Below, piece by piece: positions 45,317 through 54,601 of a DNA stretch of 64,000 bases. The stretch is from Labrenzia sp. R4_2. GTDB lineage: Bacteria > Pseudomonadota > Alphaproteobacteria > Rhizobiales > Stappiaceae. The stretch lies in contig NZ_JAGHRJ010000007.1 in assembly GCF_017743865.1 (NCBI RefSeq), forward strand, positions 62,001 to 126,000, in the 5' to 3' direction. Under the pieces are notes generated by a model. The model saw only the letters and a list, made by a program, of their open reading frames with translations, had not been told where the DNA came from and made no database searches. How positions within the stretch are numbered: position 1 is the first letter of the stretch; each line of letters opens with the position of its first letter. The translations under genes were made by a program, and so were the position numbers.

Positions 45317-45657
45317 GGGTATTTTCCTTTCACCAAGACACCACCTGACCGCCATGCGGTGTGTTTTTTCGGTCCGAAGAACTGCCACAAATCGGCATAT
45401 CTGATTGAAAACACTCCAGCCGAACCGCCTTGTTTGGCACTACTTTGCCCTATGGCGCAAATTTAATCACGCCCAAAATATAACCTAAACCACTGATGTT
45501 TCAGTAATATTATTGCTGAGTTTTTTTCTCCAGTTTTTAATTGTTCTAAAAATATTTGACTAACTGTTCAAATTTTTGCCCAATACTCCCACGAGCAACC
45601 TCAAAAGAACGAAGGATGCCGTTCCCAAAAACGATCGCCAACCTTCCGGAGATCTTC
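45317..45657. other. Divergent intergenic region between GNAT gene and preT (341 bases)
   Basis: It is strongly AT-rich between 45450 and 45580. It holds the preT promoter and the RutR-type operator listed next. Otherwise no gene is seen. Confidence 0.5.
45513..45571 (+). promoter_or_regulatory. preTA promoter with RutR-type operator
   Basis: TTGCTG (45513-45518), a 17-base spacer and TTTAAT (45536-45541) form a plausible promoter. TTGACTAACTGTTCAA at 45556-45571 matches 12 of 14 fixed positions of the TTGACCA-N2-TGGTCAA RutR consensus, with one mismatch in each arm. It would lie just downstream of the transcription start, in a repressing position. Confidence 0.65.
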
Positions 45658-47004
45658 ATGACCCAGACCAAAGCCGGCCCCGATATTGCCGCCGGACGCT
45701 TGCCTCAGGAAGCATACGCTGAAAACTTCAGCGATCTGCATCCGCTGCTAGAACCGCACGAGGCACAGGTCGAGGCAGACCGGTGCTACTTCTGTTACGA
45801 CGCACCTTGCATGCAAGCGTGCCCGACCAGCATCGACATCCCGCAATTCATCCGCCAGATCTCAACGGGCAATCCGACCGGATCGGCGAAGACCATCTTT
45901 GACCAGAACATTCTGGGCGGCATGTGCGCCCGGGTTTGCCCTACGGAAACTTTGTGCGAACAGGTGTGTGTGCGCGAAGTCGCAGAAGGCAAACCGGTTC
46001 AGATCGGTCAGCTCCAGCGCTATGCCACTGATCACTACATGGCCGAAAATGAAACGCAGCCGTATCAACGGGCGGCCAGCACTGGCAAAAAAGTTGCCGT
46101 GGTCGGCGCCGGTCCGGCTGGTCTTGCCTGTGCGCACCGCCTCGCCATGCACGGTCATGACGTGACCCTGTTCGACGCACGCGAAAAGGCAGGCGGCCTG
46201 AACGAATTTGGAATTGCATCCTACAAATCAGTCGACAACTTTGCGGCTCGTGAGGTCGAGTTTGTTCTTTCGATCGGAGGCATCGAACTCAAGAACGGCT
46301 CCCGCCTAGGCGACAATCTGGACCTCGCCGATCTGCGCGCGTCCTACGATGCCGTGTTCCTCGGCATTGGCCTTGGCGGCGTGAACGCGCTTGGCCTTGA
46401 CGGCGAAGACAAGGGCGGCTCTCTGGATGCTGTCGACTACATCGCCAACCTGCGCCAGGCCGACGATCTTGGAAAACTTCCTGTTGGCCGGCGGGTTGTC
46501 GTTATCGGCGGCGGCATGACCGCGGTCGATATCGCAGTTCAGACCAAGCTGCTCGGTGCCGAAGATGTCACCATTGCCTATCGGCGCGGTCAGGATCGCA
46601 TGAATGCATCCGAATATGAGCAACACCTTGCGCAGACCAATGGCGTCAAGATCATGACTTGGGCACAGCCCAAGGCACTTGTGGCTGCAAACGGCTCGGT
46701 TACGGGGATTGAACTGGAACGGACACGGGATCAAGATGGATCCCTAACCGGAACCGGTGAAATCGTAGCGCTTGAAGCTGATATGGTCTTCAAGGCCATC
46801 GGCCAGACACTGGTGGATACGGATCTCGGTGGCGCCCTGACCCTCGAAAAGGGCCGGATTGTGGTGGACGCGGACCGCAAGACCAGCCTCGATGATGTGT
46901 GGGCGGGCGGCGACTGCGTTGCTGGCGGCGAAGACCTTACGGTCGCAGCCGTCGAAGACGGCAAGATCGCTGCAGAAGCCATCAACGCCGCGCTGAGCGC
47001 CTGA
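45658..47004 (+). CDS. preT: Dihydropyrimidine dehydrogenase (NAD+), PreT-type subunit
   Basis: A 448-residue NAD-accepting flavoprotein subunit. The N-terminal iron-sulfur region has CYFCYDAPCMQACPTSIDIP near 45 and CARVCPTETLCEQVC near 90. An FAD motif (VAVVGAGPAGLACAH) is near 142 and an NAD motif (VVVIGGGMTAVDIA) near 280. It passes electrons between NAD(H) and PreA for uracil and thymine reduction. The ATG at 45658 is chosen with GGAG 7 bases upstream; two earlier ATGs lack that. It is followed by preA after 19 bases. Confidence 0.92.
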   Translation: MTQTKAGPDIAAGRLPQEAYAENFSDLHPLLEPHEAQVEADRCYFCYDAPCMQACPTSIDIPQFIRQISTGNPTGSAKTIFDQNILGGMCARVCPTETLCEQVCVREVAEGKPVQIGQLQRYATDHYMAENETQPYQRAASTGKKVAVVGAGPAGLACAHRLAMHGHDVTLFDAREKAGGLNEFGIASYKSVDNFAAREVEFVLSIGGIELKNGSRLGDNLDLADLRASYDAVFLGIGLGGVNALGLDGEDKGGSLDAVDYIANLRQADDLGKLPVGRRVVVIGGGMTAVDIAVQTKLLGAEDVTIAYRRGQDRMNASEYEQHLAQTNGVKIMTWAQPKALVAANGSVTGIELERTRDQDGSLTGTGEIVALEADMVFKAIGQTLVDTDLGGALTLEKGRIVVDADRKTSLDDVWAGGDCVAGGEDLTVAAVEDGKIAAEAINAALSA

Positions 47005-47023
47005 ACGGCCGAGGGAGAGACAC

Positions 47024-48337
47024 ATGGCTGATCTGACGACAAATTTTATCGGCATCAAATCGCCGAACCCGTTCTGGCTGGCCTCCGCGCCGCCGACGGA
47101 CAAGGAGTACAACGTTGTCCGCGCCTTCAAGGCAGGCTGGGGCGGCGTTGTCTGGAAAACGCTTGGCGATGGCGACCCGGTCGTCAACGTCAACGGGCCG
47201 CGCTACGGCGCCATTCACGGCAAGGACCGGCAGCTGATCGGGCTCAACAACATCGAGCTGATCACGGACCGCCCGTTGGAAGTGAACCTTCGGGAGATCA
47301 AGCAGGTCAAACGTGACTGGCCGGACCGTGCGCTTGTCGTATCGCTGATGGTTCCCTGCGAAGAGCAGAACTGGATCGATATCCTCAAGGCAGTTGAAGA
47401 CACCGAGGCAGACGGTGTGGAACTCAACTTCGGCTGTCCGCACGGCATGAGCGAACGCGGCATGGGATCCGCTGTCGGTCAGGTGCCGGAGTACATCGAG
47501 ATGGTCACGCGGTGGGTGAAAAAACACTCACGCATGCCCTGTATCGTCAAACTGACGCCGAACATCACCGACATCCGTAAACCGGCGCAGGCCGCAAAAG
47601 CGGGCGGTGCGGACGCGGTTTCCCTGATCAACACGATCAACTCCATCGTTAGCGTTGATCTGGATGCCATGTCACCGGCCCCCATGGTCGACGGCAAGGG
47701 CGCTCATGGCGGTTATTGCGGCCCGGCCGTGAAACCGATTGCGCTCAACATGGTGGCCGAAATCGCCCGCGACCCTGAAACACACGGCCTGCCTATCTCC
47801 GGCATTGGCGGCGTGACCACATGGCGCGATGCGGCAGAGTTCATGGCGCTTGGTGCCGGATCCGTACAGGTCTGTACCGCCGCTATGACCTACGGCTTCA
47901 AAGTGGTTGAGGACATGATTGAAGGCCTCAGCGACTGGATGGATGAAAAGGGCTATACGTCGGTTGATCAGGTCGTCGGCCGGGCGGTTCCGAACGCCTC
48001 AGACTGGCAGCATCTGAACCTCAACTACATCGCCAAGGCGAAGATCGACCAGGATCTGTGCATCCAATGCGGCCGTTGCCACATTGCTTGTGAGGACACG
48101 TCCCACCAGGCAATCACCAACATGGTGGATGGTGCACGCAAGTTCGAGGTGATCGACGAGGAATGCGTCGGCTGCAACCTTTGCGTCAACGTTTGCCCGG
48201 TTGAGAACTGCATCACCATGGAGCAGATGGCCCCCGGCACCATTGATCCGCGCACCAACAAGGTGGTCGAGGAGAAATACGCCAACTGGACAACCCATCC
48301 GAACAACCCGATGGCAGTGCCCGAAGCTGCGGAATAA
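47024..48337 (+). CDS. preA: Dihydropyrimidine dehydrogenase (NAD+), PreA-type catalytic subunit
   Basis: A 437-residue FMN TIM-barrel protein of the dihydroorotate-dehydrogenase fold. ELNFGCPHGMSERGMGSA near 140, the CIVKLTPNITDI segment near 172 and GIGGVTTWRDAAEFMALGA near 260 make the pyrimidine/FMN site. The C-terminal ferredoxin part holds CIQCGRCHIAC (near 347) and CVGCNLCVNVCPV (near 385), two [4Fe-4S] clusters. With PreT it catalyses the first step of reductive pyrimidine catabolism. Hydantoinase/dihydropyrimidinase and beta-ureidopropionase genes are not in the window. It ends at a strong terminator. Confidence 0.94.
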   Translation: MADLTTNFIGIKSPNPFWLASAPPTDKEYNVVRAFKAGWGGVVWKTLGDGDPVVNVNGPRYGAIHGKDRQLIGLNNIELITDRPLEVNLREIKQVKRDWPDRALVVSLMVPCEEQNWIDILKAVEDTEADGVELNFGCPHGMSERGMGSAVGQVPEYIEMVTRWVKKHSRMPCIVKLTPNITDIRKPAQAAKAGGADAVSLINTINSIVSVDLDAMSPAPMVDGKGAHGGYCGPAVKPIALNMVAEIARDPETHGLPISGIGGVTTWRDAAEFMALGAGSVQVCTAAMTYGFKVVEDMIEGLSDWMDEKGYTSVDQVVGRAVPNASDWQHLNLNYIAKAKIDQDLCIQCGRCHIACEDTSHQAITNMVDGARKFEVIDEECVGCNLCVNVCPVENCITMEQMAPGTIDPRTNKVVEEKYANWTTHPNNPMAVPEAAE

Positions 48338-48362
48338 CTCCGACTGCAGAGTCAGAAAATCA

Positions 48363-48394
48363 ACGCAGGCAAGGCTTCCTTGCCTGCGTTTTTG
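48363..48394. terminator. Bidirectional terminator between preA and the molybdoenzyme operon
   Basis: ACGCAGGCAAGG / CCTTGCCTGCGT form a perfect 12-bp stem with a CTT loop, followed by TTTTT on the plus strand. On the minus strand the stem is followed by TTGATTTT, so it can also end the operon coming from the right. Confidence 0.88.
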
Positions 48395-49270
48395 TTACCG
48401 CTTGCCGTAATAAAGCCCGACGACATGTTCCGCTTCGGCGAAGAACAACCAGCGCGAGGCAAACGTTCCGATCAGGAAGGCAATTCCTGCAAGGGCGACA
48501 ACCGGCAGGCTGGCAGGCAACAGGGCGATCAGCACGATCGGCAGCACGCAATTGAGCGCAAATGCGATGATCCGCAGCTTTTGCGCATGCTTGCGGCCGA
48601 CGGTGAACACCATCTCCTTCAGAAGATAATTCGTGCCGGTATGAGGCGGCTCAAACAGGCGCACCTTGCCGCGCTCGCCAAGTCCGGTCGCGGTCTCCAT
48701 CGTGTGTCCGCGTTCGGAAAAACGGCGGTCTCCGAGGATCCAATAAAGGCTCTGAACCAACCCGGCAATTGCGAGCAGTAGAACGGCGCCAAACCCCTGT
48801 CCGGCGAGGATAGCGCCACCCGCCAAGGATAGGGACACAAGATGCAAAGGTGTCAGCCAATGGTTCCAGCGCGGCACGGTGGCAAGCTGCGCATAAATCA
48901 TCGCGGTGGCATACACTGTTGCAACACAAAGCAAAGCACCAGTCACGCCAATCGGCGCCAGCGTTATGTCGAAGAAAACGGCTGCAAAGCCGTGGATCCC
49001 CATGAAGACAAGCGCAAGCACGGACAGCCAGGCCTCACGCGACAGCCAGCTTGATCGCCACTGGGTGAAGGCCAGGAGACTGCGCTGCGGATTGCCGAGG
49101 TGAAAGGTTGCCGAAAGCAGCCCGCCGACAGCGAGCGCAAAGCCGATCAGATAAGCGAAAAACGCTGTCCAGCCGGTTACCGCCGGAAGACCAAGGCCCA
49201 GCCAGGCAAGGAATCCGAATCCGAGCCCGGACAACACCGTGAAAATGATGACTGAGGGAGCAGGATGCAT
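48395..49270 (-). CDS. soeC: DmsC/SoeC-like membrane anchor subunit
   Basis: A 291-residue integral membrane protein with about eight helices, of the DmsC family: SGLGFGFLAWLGLGLPAV at the start and SATFHLGNPQRSLLAFTQWRSSWLSREA near 55-80, a conserved quinone-site stretch. It anchors the iron-sulfur and molybdenum subunits to the inner membrane and exchanges electrons with quinone. It overlaps the iron-sulfur subunit gene by one base. I favour SoeC over DmsC because of the catalytic subunit's features. Confidence 0.82.
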   Translation of the reverse strand: MHPAPSVIIFTVLSGLGFGFLAWLGLGLPAVTGWTAFFAYLIGFALAVGGLLSATFHLGNPQRSLLAFTQWRSSWLSREAWLSVLALVFMGIHGFAAVFFDITLAPIGVTGALLCVATVYATAMIYAQLATVPRWNHWLTPLHLVSLSLAGGAILAGQGFGAVLLLAIAGLVQSLYWILGDRRFSERGHTMETATGLGERGKVRLFEPPHTGTNYLLKEMVFTVGRKHAQKLRIIAFALNCVLPIVLIALLPASLPVVALAGIAFLIGTFASRWLFFAEAEHVVGLYYGKR

Positions 49271-50016
49271 CAGAGCGCCTCCAATGCTTTGTCGAGCCAG
49301 CGCAAAAAGCCCTTTGGCGTTTCAGCAACTGGCTGCATCGTGTCCGAACCGGCCGATACTTCCGCGAGCTTATCCTTCGGCCGCGGGGGAAGATACTTGT
49401 TCACCGGCTTGGTTCCCTGTTCGGGCATCAAATCGAACCCGCCGCGCTCAGCCACGAGACGGGACACATCGCTGTCCGGATCCCCAAGATCCCCGAAATG
49501 CCGCGCGCCAGCCGGGCAGGTCCTGACACAGGCCGGAACCCGGTCCACTTCTTCCAGGTTTTCGTTGTAGATCCGATCCACGCAGAGGGTGCATTTCTTC
49601 ATCACACCTTCGGCTTGATCGAGTTCCCGGGCCCCATAAGGACACGCCCAGGCGCACAGGCCACAGCCAATGCAGGCATCTTCATTGACCAGAACAATCC
49701 CATCTTCACGGCGTTTGTAGCTTGCGCCGGTCGGGCATACGGTGACGCATGGCGCATCATCGCAATGCAGGCACGACTTCGGAAAATGGATCGTCTGCGC
49801 TGGCCCATTCTCCGGTTGAACCTCGAAGGAATGGATGCGGTTCAGGAAAGACCCGACCGGGTCCTTGCCATAAGCGTCCATGTCACTCAAAGGCGCGCCA
49901 TAGTTTTCCGTATTCCACCCCTTACAGGCGGTCACGCAGGCATGGCACCCGACGCAGGTGTCGAGATCGATAACGAGCCCGAGCTTCTTGTCTGTAGTTT
50001 CCGGCAACTGGGTCAT
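49270..50016 (-). CDS. soeB: Four-cluster iron-sulfur electron-transfer subunit (SoeB/DmsB-like)
   Basis: A 248-residue ferredoxin-like subunit. Four cysteine groups are visible: CVGCHACVTACKGW near 21, CLHCDDAPCVTVCPTG near 87, CIGCGLCAWACPYG near 115 and CTLCVDRI with CVRTCPAGA near 140-165. These give the four [4Fe-4S] clusters of DmsB-type proteins that wire the molybdenum site to the membrane anchor. The start overlaps the stop of the catalytic gene by 4 bases. It is normal in length for the family. Confidence 0.9.
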   Translation of the reverse strand: MTQLPETTDKKLGLVIDLDTCVGCHACVTACKGWNTENYGAPLSDMDAYGKDPVGSFLNRIHSFEVQPENGPAQTIHFPKSCLHCDDAPCVTVCPTGASYKRREDGIVLVNEDACIGCGLCAWACPYGARELDQAEGVMKKCTLCVDRIYNENLEEVDRVPACVRTCPAGARHFGDLGDPDSDVSRLVAERGGFDLMPEQGTKPVNKYLPPRPKDKLAEVSAGSDTMQPVAETPKGFLRWLDKALEAL

Positions 50017-52838
50017 GAGCGCACCTGCTGTCGAACAGTATTCGGGCCTGTTCCAACCGGGGACTTTATGGGATCAAAAGCCGGTTGGCTTTCAGGAGGC
50101 GGCTCCGCACGCTCGATCCGTACCCGCAGATCGAACCAGGCAGCTTGCCCGGTAATCGGATCGGAGTTTGACCACCTGAGGCCATCGCCTTTCGGCGGCA
50201 ACAACTCGTGGATCAGATGATTGAGCAAGAAGCCTTTGGTTGCCTCCGGCGCATCCCCATCCAGCGCCCAAGCACCTTTGCGTTTGCCGATGGCGTTCCA
50301 TGTCCACACGGTGTTTTCATTGAGCGCTGCCATATGAGCAACCGGCACAACGATCTCCCCATGCGGCGAGGTCACCTTTGCCCAATCACCTTCTAAGAAG
50401 CCATTTTCTTCCCAAATCCGGGTCGGTACATAGAGGGGGTTCCGGCCGTGGATCTGCCGGAGCCAGGCATTCTGGCTGCCCCAGGAGTGGTACATCGCCA
50501 TTGGTCGCTGGGTCAGCGCATGAACCGGATAGGTGTCGGGATCCGCAATGGTATCGCTGAGTGGTGAATACCAAACCGGGAGCGGGTCGAAGGCTTGCCT
50601 GACCTGATCTCTCAAACGATCCGGCGGCTGCCTGTCGCCGTGCCCTTCTGCGGCCAGCTGAAACCGGCGCATGGGTTCGGAATAGATCTCAAACAGATAG
50701 GGCTGCGGGCTGTCGAACAGACCCAGATTCACCGCCCAGTTCTGATAGGCCGCATTCCAGGGCTTATAAAACGCGGCTTCCTCCGGGATATGCTCGACGA
50801 AGAAACTGCCGTTTTCGATGTAGCGGTCCAACTGGGCCGGGTTCACTTCACCGCGGCCAGTTTGCTCGCCATTCCCGCGAAAACCGGCGAGCGGGCCGAT
50901 CCCCGGTCGGCGCTCATGATTGACGATGTAGTCAGCATAGTCGGCATATTTGGCGCTGCCATCCTCATTGACGAAACCGGGCAGGCCAAGCCGTGCGCCG
51001 AGATCCACCAGGACGGATTGGAAACCGCGAACGTCGCGGTCCGGCTCGATCACCGGCCAGCGGATCGCATCGGCTGCCGCATCCGCTTCGCAGATCGGCC
51101 GGTCCAGCAGGCTGATGCAGTCGTGCCGTTCCAGATACGTGGTATCTGGCAGGATCAGATCCGCATAGGCGACCATTTCCGAGGAATAGGCGTCCGAATA
51201 GATGATCTTCGGGATCACATAGTCGCCGTTCTCATCTTTATCCGTCAGCATCTCCATGACACCACGGGTGTTCATGGAGGAGTTCCAGGACATGTTCGCC
51301 ATGTAAAGGAACAGCGTGTCGATCTTGTAAGGATCGCCCGCATGGGCGTTGGAGATGACCATGTGCATAAGGCCATGAGCCGACATCGGGTTTTCCCAGG
51401 AAAACGCCTTGTCGATGCGTGCCGGCGTGCCGTCGTCTTTCAACGCCAGATCGTTCGGGCCGCGGACGAAGCCAAGATGTGGGCCATCCAGCGGACAATC
51501 CGGCTGGGTCTTGCAATGGGGCGTTGGGTGCGCCGTGACCGGCTTCGGGTACGGCGGCTTGAACCGGAAACCACCCGGAACCTCGACCGTTCCAAGCAGG
51601 ATCTGCAGCACATGCAGCGCCCGGCAGGTCTGGAACCCATTGGAGTGCGCAGAAACCCCGCGCATTGCGTGAAAACTAACCGGCCGTCCCGGCATGGTCT
51701 GATGGGTTTCCCCGCGAAAATCGGTCCAGGGTTGGTCGATCTCGAATGCTTCTTCGAACGCCACGCGTGCAAGCTCTGCGGCAACAGCCCGGATCTTGCC
51801 GGCAGACACCCCGCACGCTTCGGCGACCGTCTCCGGGGCGTAGGCATCATCCAGATAGCGCTCCGCCAGATGCTGAAAGACTGTCCTGCAGGACACGCCA
51901 TCTGCGTCATATTCTGCACCGAGATCCGGTCGGACACCTTTCTGGTCGAATGGTGCCGGTTTTCCGGTCACCCGGTCGATCACAAGGGACTTGCCGTCAG
52001 CATCTTTCAGCAGCAATCCGTGGTCGTCAGATCCCGGATTGTCGATCACCAAACAGGGCGCATTTGTGAAGCGGGCCAGATAGTCAAGATCGATATGTCC
52101 AGTTCTCAAAAGCACATGGCAGAGAGACAAAATGAACAGTCCATCCGTGCCCGGGGTGATTCCAACCCACTCATCGGCAATGGCGTTGTAGCCGGATCGG
52201 ACCGGGTTCACACCGATGACCTTACCGCCCCGCGCCTTCAGTTTGCCGAGGCCCATCTTGATCGGATTGGAATCGTGATCTTCTGCCACACCGAACAGCA
52301 TGAAGAGTTTGGTGCGGTCCCAGTCCGGCTGCCCAAATTCCCAAAAGGCACCACCGATCGTGTAGATACCGCCAGCTGCCATGTTGACCGAGCAAAAGCC
52401 GCCATGAGCGGCATAGTTGGGGGTACCGAAGTTCTGTGCCCAGAAGCTGGTGAAGCTCTGGGATTGGTCTCGACCGGTGAAAAATGCCAGCTTTTCAGGA
52501 GCGGTCTTGCGGATGGGCTCTAACCAGGAAACGGCTGTTTTCAGCGCTTCTTCCCAGCTAATTTCCTCAAATTCACCCGACCCACGCGGGCCTGATCTCC
52601 TGAGCGGTTTGCGCAATCTGGACGGTGCAGTGACCTGCATGATCCCGGATGCGCCCTTGGCGCAGAGCACGCCCTTGTTCACCGGATGATCCCGATTGCC
52701 CTCGATGTATGCGACCTTCCCGTCCTTTAAATGGACGTTGATCCCGCATCGGCAGGCACACATGTAACAGGTGGTTTTTCGTATTTCATCGGAGACAGCC
52801 GGAGACGTCTCCACCATCGGTTGACTATGATTGAGCAC
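50013..52838 (-). CDS. soeA: Molybdopterin oxidoreductase, SoeA-like sulfite dehydrogenase catalytic subunit (candidate)
   Basis: With a GTG start at 52836-52838 (GGGAGG 5 bases before it) the protein is 941 residues. It has no Tat signal, so the enzyme is cytoplasmic, as for SoeA and unlike DmsA. The [4Fe-4S] cysteines are at 24, 27, 31 and 59. Around 145-149 the segment HGGFCS offers a cysteine as probable molybdenum ligand, as in the polysulfide/thiosulfate reductase branch, whereas DmsA uses serine. The family binds bis-MGD. In this operon and beside a sulfide/persulfide cluster, oxidation of sulfite to sulfate is the best inference; tetrathionate, polysulfide or DMSO reduction are alternatives. 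Confidence 0.82.
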   Translation of the reverse strand: MLNHSQPMVETSPAVSDEIRKTTCYMCACRCGINVHLKDGKVAYIEGNRDHPVNKGVLCAKGASGIMQVTAPSRLRKPLRRSGPRGSGEFEEISWEEALKTAVSWLEPIRKTAPEKLAFFTGRDQSQSFTSFWAQNFGTPNYAAHGGFCSVNMAAGGIYTIGGAFWEFGQPDWDRTKLFMLFGVAEDHDSNPIKMGLGKLKARGGKVIGVNPVRSGYNAIADEWVGITPGTDGLFILSLCHVLLRTGHIDLDYLARFTNAPCLVIDNPGSDDHGLLLKDADGKSLVIDRVTGKPAPFDQKGVRPDLGAEYDADGVSCRTVFQHLAERYLDDAYAPETVAEACGVSAGKIRAVAAELARVAFEEAFEIDQPWTDFRGETHQTMPGRPVSFHAMRGVSAHSNGFQTCRALHVLQILLGTVEVPGGFRFKPPYPKPVTAHPTPHCKTQPDCPLDGPHLGFVRGPNDLALKDDGTPARIDKAFSWENPMSAHGLMHMVISNAHAGDPYKIDTLFLYMANMSWNSSMNTRGVMEMLTDKDENGDYVIPKIIYSDAYSSEMVAYADLILPDTTYLERHDCISLLDRPICEADAAADAIRWPVIEPDRDVRGFQSVLVDLGARLGLPGFVNEDGSAKYADYADYIVNHERRPGIGPLAGFRGNGEQTGRGEVNPAQLDRYIENGSFFVEHIPEEAAFYKPWNAAYQNWAVNLGLFDSPQPYLFEIYSEPMRRFQLAAEGHGDRQPPDRLRDQVRQAFDPLPVWYSPLSDTIADPDTYPVHALTQRPMAMYHSWGSQNAWLRQIHGRNPLYVPTRIWEENGFLEGDWAKVTSPHGEIVVPVAHMAALNENTVWTWNAIGKRKGAWALDGDAPEATKGFLLNHLIHELLPPKGDGLRWSNSDPITGQAAWFDLRVRIERAEPPPESQPAFDPIKSPVGTGPNTVRQQVRS

Positions 52839-52954
52839 ATCCCCTCCCAAGGCGTCTCTAGAAATCGCATCCTGCCAAACTGCGCCACAGCGAAATCTGA
52901 GTTTCATTTGGGCGTTTTTATGAGTACGGCTTTCCAACTGAAAACTTGAGTTGG

Positions 52955-52966
52955 CTTGACGTCAAG
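52955..52966. promoter_or_regulatory. Palindrome CTTGACGTCAAG between the molybdoenzyme operon and the BCCT gene
   Basis: A perfect 12-bp palindrome lies in the divergent intergenic region (52839-53103), 117 bases upstream of the soeA start. A further inverted pair CCAACT/AGTTGG (52934-52954) is next to it. The site could control one or both genes; its regulator is unknown. Confidence 0.4.
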
Positions 52967-53103
52967 AGGGGCAGAACACTTCTGCGGCTGAAGTGAGCCT
53001 CTGTTTTTTCTTCGCGCAATTAGAATACTCGGGCGCGCTTCTGACGGCCTAGGCATGGATCACAAGATGGGCTAGCGTTCGCAAATTCTGTCTGGAGGCC
53101 CCC

Positions 53104-54600
53104 TTGGATTCAAACCGCCTGCTTCTCACATGTTCCATTGGCCTTTGTGCCGTCGTCGGCTTGTGGGGTGTCATCGACCCGGAAGGCCTACAGGCCATCG
53201 CGCGCGAGATCGTTGATCAGTACTTCATAAGCCGCGGCTGGTTCGTGATGCTGTCTGTCACGATCATGCTGCTGTTCTGTCTTGGTCTGACCTTCAGCCG
53301 TTTTGGCGACATCCGCCTCGGTGCCGATGATGACCGGCCGGAATACTCGACACCGACCTGGATCGCCATGCTGTTTGCCGCCGGTATGGGTGTCGGACTG
53401 TTGTTTTGGGCGGTGGCGGAGCCCCTGACCCATTTTGCCTTCTTGAAAGACAAGATATCCGTGCCTGAAGCTGCCGACGGGGCATTGCTAGCCACCAATT
53501 TCAACTGGGGTATTCATGCCTGGGCGATTTATGGCACGACGGCACTGGCGATTGCTTATTTCAGCTTCCGGCGGGGCACGCCGATGCTGGTCAGCGCACC
53601 CATCAAAAGCCTGTTTCCTGGCGAAAAGTGGGCCAGTCTTGTCGGTTGGTTTTCAGACTTCATGGCAATTGCTGCAATCGCCATCGGTGTCGGCGGATCG
53701 ATTGCCATGGGTGTGTTTCAGGTTGCCGATGGCGTGTCGGTTCTTGCTGGCACTCAAACGGCTGCACCATGGCTGGTCGGCTTGATTTTTGTTGTCATGG
53801 TCATCGCCTATATCCCACCCCTGATGGTCGATCTCAGTACCGGCATGGCAAAGCTTTCCAACATCGCCATGAGCCTTGCGATCGCCCTAGTCGCTTACAC
53901 TGTCATCATGGGCCCGAGCGAATTCCTGATGAATTCGGTGATCGGCGGTATCGGCATGTACATTGCCGATGTCATCCCCGCTGGCTTCCGCACCTTTACC
54001 TTCTACGGTGACGAGATCGGCCGGTGGTTTCAGGACTGGACACTCACCTACATGGTCTGGTGGATCGCGTGGGGGCCGTTCGTCGGGGTCTTTGTCGCGC
54101 GGATTTCCAAGGGCCGCACGATCCGTGAATTTGTTCTCGGCGTCCTGATCGGCCCGACCCTGTTCTCCACGATCTGGTTTGGCGCTTTTGGCGGAGTTGG
54201 TATCTTTGAGACCCTCAACGGCAAGGGCGAGTTGCTGGCTTTGACACAAACCAACGTAGAGCGCATGACGTTCGCTCTCCTTGATCGCCTTCCTTTGGCC
54301 ACCTTGACCACACTGGCAACCATTCTGGCGGCCTTCCTCTTCATTGTGACGAGCGTGGTGAGTGCCGCCTTCGTACTCGGCATGTTTTCAACCGGCGGCA
54401 ATCAAAACCCGAGCACAAAGATCAAGGTCATCTGGGGCGGATTGCTGGGCATACTCGGGGCAGCGATGATTCTCTCTGGGTCCATGTCGGCCGTGAGGAC
54501 ACTCATCGCCCTCGGCGCGTTGCCTTTCGTGTTCATAACGATGCTGCTGCTGGTTTGCCTGATAAAGGCGCTCATCCTCGACAATCCCAAGGAGGCTTAA
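53104..54600 (+). CDS. BCCT-family transporter (betaine/choline/carnitine type)
   Basis: A 498-residue, 12-helix transporter. The family signature GMGVGLLFWAVAEPLTHF is near 95 and the MVWWIAWGPFVGVFVARISKGRTIREF segment (tryptophan-rich substrate box) near 315-345. BCCT proteins import betaine, choline, carnitine, DMSP or similar compounds with Na+ or H+. It starts with TTG, with GGAGG 5 bases upstream. The C-terminus is short, without the long osmosensory tail of BetP, so osmotic regulation of that kind is unlikely. A 33-codon gene follows after 1 base. Confidence 0.93.
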   Translation: MDSNRLLLTCSIGLCAVVGLWGVIDPEGLQAIAREIVDQYFISRGWFVMLSVTIMLLFCLGLTFSRFGDIRLGADDDRPEYSTPTWIAMLFAAGMGVGLLFWAVAEPLTHFAFLKDKISVPEAADGALLATNFNWGIHAWAIYGTTALAIAYFSFRRGTPMLVSAPIKSLFPGEKWASLVGWFSDFMAIAAIAIGVGGSIAMGVFQVADGVSVLAGTQTAAPWLVGLIFVVMVIAYIPPLMVDLSTGMAKLSNIAMSLAIALVAYTVIMGPSEFLMNSVIGGIGMYIADVIPAGFRTFTFYGDEIGRWFQDWTLTYMVWWIAWGPFVGVFVARISKGRTIREFVLGVLIGPTLFSTIWFGAFGGVGIFETLNGKGELLALTQTNVERMTFALLDRLPLATLTTLATILAAFLFIVTSVVSAAFVLGMFSTGGNQNPSTKIKVIWGGLLGILGAAMILSGSMSAVRTLIALGALPFVFITMLLLVCLIKALILDNPKEA

Positions 54601-54601
54601 A

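Noticed and set aside
50595..52523. 642-codon frame antisense to the molybdoenzyme gene
   Set aside because: No domain or start signal; the opposite strand has the cysteine motifs and conserved length.
48395..52838. Assignment as DMSO reductase DmsABC
   Set aside because: No Tat signal and a probable cysteine Mo ligand argue against it, although it is not excluded.
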